Shown here: positions 14,665 to 17,895 of the stretch, one piece after another
Position numbering within the stretch: position 1 is the first letter of the stretch
Layout of the letters: every line of letters starts with the position of its first letter
Assembly: GCA_025933895.1 (NCBI GenBank)
Contig: JAICZB010000016.1
Location: forward strand, 1-17,895
From: Thermoleophilia bacterium
Lineage (GTDB): Bacteria; Actinomycetota; Thermoleophilia; Gaiellales; Gaiellaceae
DNA length: 17,895 nucleotides
Direction: 5' to 3'
Program-made: the position numbers and the translations under genes
Notes under the pieces: model-generated
Told to the model about the DNA's origin: nothing
Seen by the model: the letters and a program-made list of their open reading frames with translations, nothing else
Database searches by the model: none

Positions 14665-15816
14665 GTGAGCACGTACGACGACGAGACCCCGCTCGAGTTC
14701 TTCGAGGAGCCGGAGACGCTCGAGGCGCCCGGCCGCCAGCGCCGGCGGATGCGGCCGCGCGGCGGCGGTCCCCGGCGTCCGGCACCGCCGCCCCCCGGCG
14801 CGGTGGCTCTCGCGCGCCTCGCCGGCCTCGTGGCGCTTGCGATCGCGGTCGTCGTCGGCCTCGTTTTCTGGGTCGGCTCCTGCCAGGGGAAGAGCAGGCA
14901 CGACGAGTACGCGTCGTACATGAACAGCGTGAGGACGATCGCGCAGAGCTCCGCCGCTACGGGGACCGGGGCGCTGTCGGCCGAGGCGAACTCTCCGAAG
15001 CTCACGCTCGGCGCTCTGCAGTCGAAGCTCGGGCAATGGTCGCTGCAGCAGCAGCGGAACTACGACGACGCGCTGCGCCTGCGCCCACCTGCCCCGCTCC
15101 AGGCGGCGCACCAGCAGGTGCTTGCGACGCTCCAACTCCGTGCGATCGCACTCACGCGCCTGGCCAACACCCTCGCCGAAGCAGGATCGAAATCCAACAC
15201 GAAGGTCGCAGCTCTACTCGCGAGGCAGGCCCGGCTCCTGGGGGCCAGCGACCTCGTCTGGGTTGAGCTCTTCAAGCTGCCGGCGACGGACATCTTGAGG
15301 CGACTGGGGATCAAGGGCGTGAGCCCGCCGGCCTCCCGGATCGTGACCAATCCCGAGGTGATCACGGCCTCTTCGTTCAACAAGGTCTACTCCCGGCTGC
15401 ACGCCACGAACACCAAGGGCCCGACGACAGGGCTGCGCGGCAGCGAGCTCGAGGGCACCGTGGCCGTCACCGGCGGGCAGGTGAAGCCGCTCAGCACCTC
15501 CACCACGACGACGGTGAATGTGGCCGCGGACCTGGCGTTCAAGGTGACGTTCAAGAACGGCGGGAACTTCCTGGAGACCAACGTCCCGGTGACCCTCACG
15601 GTGAGCGGGGTCGGCAAGCCCGTGACGAAGCGGAAGGTCGTCCTGTCCGTCGCGAAGGGCCAGACGGCGACCGTCCGCTTCGGGAACCTCCAGCTACCGA
15701 CGTCCGCGTTCAGCGCGGCGAGCGCCACCGTGGACGTCAAGGTCGGCAAGGTGCCGGGGGAGACGAAGCTCGACAACAACAGGGCCTCGTATCCCGTCTT
15801 CTTCAGCATTGGGTAG
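14665..15816 (+). CDS. Single-pass membrane protein with CARDB-like C-terminal domain, function unknown
   Basis: The protein has 383 residues and a GTG start. A short acidic cytoplasmic tail contains Thr8 (DDETPLEFF) and Thr18 (EEPETLEAP), followed by an Arg/Pro-rich stretch. One membrane helix spans about 49-71 (LAGLVALAIAVVVGLVFWV). The outside part begins with a largely helical, Gln/Ala/Leu-rich region (about 75-250). It ends in a beta-sandwich of CARDB or Ig type (about 283-381: FKVTFKNGGNFLETNVPVTLTV, then PGETKLDNNRASYPVFF, the usual CARDB ending). I do not recognise a named family for the whole protein. It is divergent from the polytopic kinase and leads a run with the DUF4446 gene 3 nt downstream. 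The acidic Thr sites would suit kinase phosphorylation, which is untested inference. Confidence 0.85.
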   Translation: MSTYDDETPLEFFEEPETLEAPGRQRRRMRPRGGGPRRPAPPPPGAVALARLAGLVALAIAVVVGLVFWVGSCQGKSRHDEYASYMNSVRTIAQSSAATGTGALSAEANSPKLTLGALQSKLGQWSLQQQRNYDDALRLRPPAPLQAAHQQVLATLQLRAIALTRLANTLAEAGSKSNTKVAALLARQARLLGASDLVWVELFKLPATDILRRLGIKGVSPPASRIVTNPEVITASSFNKVYSRLHATNTKGPTTGLRGSELEGTVAVTGGQVKPLSTSTTTTVNVAADLAFKVTFKNGGNFLETNVPVTLTVSGVGKPVTKRKVVLSVAKGQTATVRFGNLQLPTSAFSAASATVDVKVGKVPGETKLDNNRASYPVFFSIG

Positions 15817-15819
15817 CCG

Positions 15820-16305
15820 TTGAGCGCGTCCGTTGCCGGTGTGATCGCGATCGCGGCTGGAGCCGTCGCCGTCCTCGGCGTCGCGATCGCGCTCGTACTC
15901 CATGTGCGGCTCCGACGTGTCCGCGCTGCGCAGCAGACGCTGCTGGGAGCCGGCGGCGGCGGCGACCTCGTCGACTTCGCGGTCGCGCTGCAAGGGAGGA
16001 TCGACGGTCTGCACCGTGCGGTCGACGAGCTCTCGGCGGTGCTCGCGCGGCTCGAGCGGCGCGTCGATTCGACCGTGTCGCGGCTTGCTGTCGTCCGCTA
16101 CGACGCCTACGAGAAATCGGGCGGCCATCAGTCCGCCTCGGTTGCGCTGCTCGACTCCTCGCGCACCGGCGTCGTCCTCAGCGCCATCCAGGGACGCGAC
16201 TATGCGCGGATCTACGTGAAGGAGCTCGACGACGGCCGCGCCGCGGTTTCCCTCTCGCCGGAGGAGCAGGAGGCCGTCGAGCGCGCCATGAAGTCCCGGC
16301 AGTAG
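15820..16305 (+). CDS. DUF4446 family membrane protein
   Basis: The protein has 161 residues from TTG 15820, three bases after the previous stop, which implies cotranscription. An N-terminal membrane helix (VIAIAAGAVAVLGVAIALVL) is followed by a predicted coiled-coil stretch (LQGRIDGLHRAVDELSAVLARLERRVD) and the conserved DUF4446 core: VVRYDAYEKSGGHQSASVALLDSSRTGVVLS in two adjoining blocks, then GRDYARIYVKELDDGRA and LSPEEQEAVERAM. The family is common in Actinobacteria and Firmicutes and has no assigned function that I know. The protein is probably anchored with the soluble part in the cytoplasm. Its placement beside a wall-signalling operon is the only hint to its role. Confidence 0.9.
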   Translation: MSASVAGVIAIAAGAVAVLGVAIALVLHVRLRRVRAAQQTLLGAGGGGDLVDFAVALQGRIDGLHRAVDELSAVLARLERRVDSTVSRLAVVRYDAYEKSGGHQSASVALLDSSRTGVVLSAIQGRDYARIYVKELDDGRAAVSLSPEEQEAVERAMKSRQ

Positions 16306-16336
16306 CCACTTTCGCCGCTGCTACTTTTCGGCCAGG

Positions 16337-16840
16337 TTGCAGCACGTTCTTGTTTTGAACGCAAGTTATGAGCCGCTCAACGTGTGCACGGTGCGGCGCG
16401 CTCACGTGTTGGTTTTCAAGGGCAAGGCCGAGGTCGTGGAGCGGCTCGACAAGCCGCTGCGCTCGGCCTCCGGCAGCTTCATCTGGCCGCACGTGATCCG
16501 GCTGCTGCACTACGTACGGGTGCCGCGCGCGATCCAGCGCAAGATCTCGCGCCGGGCGCTGTTCGCGCGCGACGGCTGGCGCTGCGCGTACTGCGGCACG
16601 ACGAACGGACGCCTGACGCTGGACCACATCGTCCCGCGGTCGAAGGGCGGCGAGTCGATCTGGGAAAACGTCGTCACCGCCTGCGCCCCGTGCAACCTGC
16701 GCAAGGGCGACCGGACGCTGGAGCAGGCGGGAATGGAGCTCCGCACCTCGCCGCGCGCTCCGGCGCCGACGCTCTTCATCAAGCTCGCGGCGCCGAGGAT
16801 CCCGTCCGGCTGGACGCCGTACCTGCCCGCCACTGCCTAG
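16337..16840 (+). CDS. HNH endonuclease family protein
   Basis: The protein has 167 residues. The N-terminal VLVLNASYEPLNV and HVLVFKGKAEVVE are characteristic of a widespread HNH family found in actinobacteria and cyanobacteria. The HNH/zinc core is CAYCG (Cys83, Cys86), LTLDHIVPRSKGG (His97), ENVVTACAPCNLRKGDRT (Cys116, Cys119, Asn120). These should bind zinc and a catalytic metal; the biological substrate is unknown. TTG 16337 is the start because the family's N-terminus follows immediately and there is no other in-frame start between it and the preceding gene; no Shine-Dalgarno is seen. A TACTTT 9 nt upstream could be a -10 box. The stop codon lies one base before an insertion sequence, so the coding region looks complete. 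Confidence 0.9.
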   Translation: MQHVLVLNASYEPLNVCTVRRAHVLVFKGKAEVVERLDKPLRSASGSFIWPHVIRLLHYVRVPRAIQRKISRRALFARDGWRCAYCGTTNGRLTLDHIVPRSKGGESIWENVVTACAPCNLRKGDRTLEQAGMELRTSPRAPAPTLFIKLAAPRIPSGWTPYLPATA

Positions 16841-16841
16841 T

Positions 16842-16874
16842 TGTCCTACCCACGGACGTTGTGAGCGCGGCTGA
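16842..16874 (+). repeat. Left terminal inverted repeat of the IS481 element
   Basis: Read inward it begins TGTCCTACCCACGGAC, then GTTGTGA, then GCGCGGCTGA. Against the right repeat, 10 of the first 16 bases and all 7 of GTTGTGA match, and CGGCTGA matches after a 2-base shift. The transposase stop codon (16846-16848) lies inside it. Confidence 0.7.
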
Positions 16875-17799
16875 TCGGGGGTCGGTCTCCGAGTGAGCTG
16901 TGTGGCCGTCGCCGGTTGTAGTTGTCGAGCCAGTGTGGCAGGGCGGCGTTGCGGTGTCGATGCGTCTTGTAGGCGAGTCCGTATGCCCACTCGCGGGCCA
17001 TCGTTTGGTGGAAGCGCTCGACTTTGCCGTTGGTGCGTGGCCGGTACGGCTCGGTTGTCAGGTGGCGGATGCCTCGTTGGGCGAGCAGCTCGCGTAGTGA
17101 GCGGTTCTTGACGTAGCTGAAGCCGTTGTCGGTCATCAGCCGCTTGGTGACGATCTCGTGGCTCTCGAAGAAGGCGAGCGCTCGCTCGAGGAAGCCGGTG
17201 ACGGTCTCGGCCCGCTCGTCGTTGTGGAGCTCGACGTAGGCGAGCCGGGAGTGGTCGTCGACGATCGCGTGCGCGAAGTCGTAGCCGACCCTTGACTCGA
17301 CGCTGCGCCCGCGCAGGCGCTGCGAGCGGTCGCCGGTGACGCGGTGTCCGGGCCGTAGGAAGCGCGCGTAGCGGCTTGTGTCCATGTGCAGCAGATCGCC
17401 GGGGCACGGCCACTCGTAGCGATTGGCAGGCTCCCTGACCGCCGCCGGTCGGCGGGAGAGCCCCGCGCGCTTGAGCACCTTCCAGACCGTCGAGTGCGCA
17501 AAGCCGGTCGCGCCCGCGACCAGGCGCGGACCCCAGCCGGTCTTGCGGCGGCAATCGCAGATCCGTTCTTGCAGCTCGGCTGCCAGCAACCGCGGTGAGC
17601 GATGCGGCCGACTCGAGCGGTCGCGCAGGGAGCTCGACTGGCGGCCGCCGTCGAGCCAGCGATGCCACCAACGGTGCGCCGTCGCCGGCGAGACATTGAA
17701 GGCGGCCGCGGCCGCCTTCAGCGAAAGACCGTCCTCGATCGCCAGCACCAATGCGAGACGGCCAGCCAGTCCGAGCTTGGCGTTAGCGTGCAGATACAT
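16846..17799 (-). CDS. IS481-family DDE transposase
   Basis: The protein has 317 residues and appears intact. An N-terminal helix-turn-helix (GLSLKAAAAAFNVSPATAHRWWHRW) binds the inverted repeats. The rve integrase core carries Asp140 (HMDTSRYARF), Asp224 (LMTDNGFSY) and Glu261 (TNGKVERFHQTM), with 36 residues between the second and third, close to the family's D35E spacing. The C-terminal NYNRRRPHSSLGDRPP is the usual ending of IS481 and IS3-like enzymes. The ATG has a perfect AAAGGAGG 6 nt upstream, the strongest ribosome-binding site in the window. That site is part of a 13-bp hairpin that may limit expression. There is no frameshift or internal stop, so the element may be active. Confidence 0.93.
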   Translation of the reverse strand: MYLHANAKLGLAGRLALVLAIEDGLSLKAAAAAFNVSPATAHRWWHRWLDGGRQSSSLRDRSSRPHRSPRLLAAELQERICDCRRKTGWGPRLVAGATGFAHSTVWKVLKRAGLSRRPAAVREPANRYEWPCPGDLLHMDTSRYARFLRPGHRVTGDRSQRLRGRSVESRVGYDFAHAIVDDHSRLAYVELHNDERAETVTGFLERALAFFESHEIVTKRLMTDNGFSYVKNRSLRELLAQRGIRHLTTEPYRPRTNGKVERFHQTMAREWAYGLAYKTHRHRNAALPHWLDNYNRRRPHSSLGDRPPISRAHNVRG

Positions 17800-17803
17800 C
17801 CGC

Positions 17804-17853
17804 GCCCTCCTTTGAGTGTGAGTCCGGGAAGACCCACAGCCTCAAAGGAGGGC
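17804..17853 (-). promoter_or_regulatory. Hairpin hiding the transposase ribosome-binding site
   Basis: 17804-17816 and 17841-17853 are perfect 13-bp inverted complements with a 24-nt loop. In the transposase mRNA the downstream arm contains the Shine-Dalgarno AAAGGAGG and the upstream arm contains CCTCCTTT. A transcript that enters from outside the element would fold and close the site. A transcript starting inside the loop would not. Confidence 0.6.
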
Positions 17854-17864
17854 CGGATAGAACC

Positions 17865-17895
17865 TCAGCCGTTCACAACCTCTGTAGGCATGTCA
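17865..17895 (-). repeat. Right terminal inverted repeat of the IS481 element
   Basis: Read inward on the minus strand it begins TGACATGCCTACAGAG, then GTTGTGA, then ACGGCTGA. It mirrors the left repeat. The window ends at its first base, so the true tip could lie slightly further out. Confidence 0.65.

Larger units (their letters stand above)
16842..17895 (-). mobile_element. IS481-family insertion sequence (right end at or near window edge)
   Basis: The element is about 1054 bp, a normal IS481 length, with one DDE transposase gene on the minus strand. Imperfect terminal inverted repeats start TGTCCTACCCACGG on the left and TGACATGCCTACAG on the right; both reach the shared GTTGTGA after exactly 16 bases, which supports the two ends given. 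The right end coincides with the last base of the window, so a target duplication cannot be checked. It is inserted one base after the HNH gene stop. Confidence 0.85.

Noticed and set aside
16322..16327. TACTTT as a firm promoter of the HNH gene
   Set aside because: It fits TANNNT and the distance to TTG 16337 is plausible, but no -35 is visible and the gene could be cotranscribed with DUF4446, so I did not list it as a feature.

Overview
The window is high-GC DNA, mostly G or C at third codon positions, with frequent GTG/TTG starts and genes that overlap by a few bases. Gene content and order (FhaA, FhaB, PP2C phosphatase, RodA, PbpA, PASTA kinase PknB) mark it as an actinobacterial chromosome. 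The absence of a conventional pknA at the usual place, the DUF4446 protein and the overall protein flavour suggest a deep branch such as Thermoleophilia. That placement is inference, not a computed result.

Left part (1-4843). A minus-strand string begins with dcd (dCTP deaminase), followed by an NDUFA9-like SDR and a zinc alcohol dehydrogenase cut by the window edge, joined by 4-nt TTGA and ATGA overlaps. Divergent from dcd, and apparently leaderless, is gabT (4-aminobutyrate aminotransferase). It is followed by a Ser/Thr kinase with one membrane segment and a discoidin-like ectodomain. That kinase gene meets ddl tail to tail, and one CTAG supplies both stop codons.

Centre (4840-14587, minus strand, read right to left). 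This is a cell-wall growth and signalling operon: a Ser/Thr kinase with a polytopic membrane C-terminus, fhaA, fhaB, PP2C phosphatase, rodA-type SEDS glycosyltransferase, pbpA transpeptidase, PASTA kinase pknB, and ddl (D-Ala-D-Ala ligase). Most junctions overlap or are within a few bases (TAATG, TGAgTTG, CTGA, GTGA, GTGA). The expected logic is that the kinases sense wall fragments or membrane state, PP2C reverses the phosphorylation, FHA proteins read phosphothreonine, and RodA/PbpA/Ddl make peptidoglycan. rodA appears to start at CTG. A short [T/S]-x-[V/I]-x-x-P motif recurs in the linkers of five of the signalling proteins.

Right part (14588-17895). A 77-bp divergent promoter region carries two tandem GGACNGTCC palindromes. 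It separates the operon from a plus-strand run: a one-pass membrane protein with a CARDB-like C-terminus, a DUF4446 membrane protein, and an HNH endonuclease. An IS481-family insertion sequence begins one base after the HNH stop codon and ends at or near the window edge. Its transposase ribosome-binding site is buried in a perfect 13-bp hairpin. I found no rRNA, tRNA, CRISPR array or intergenic stretch longer than 300 bases.
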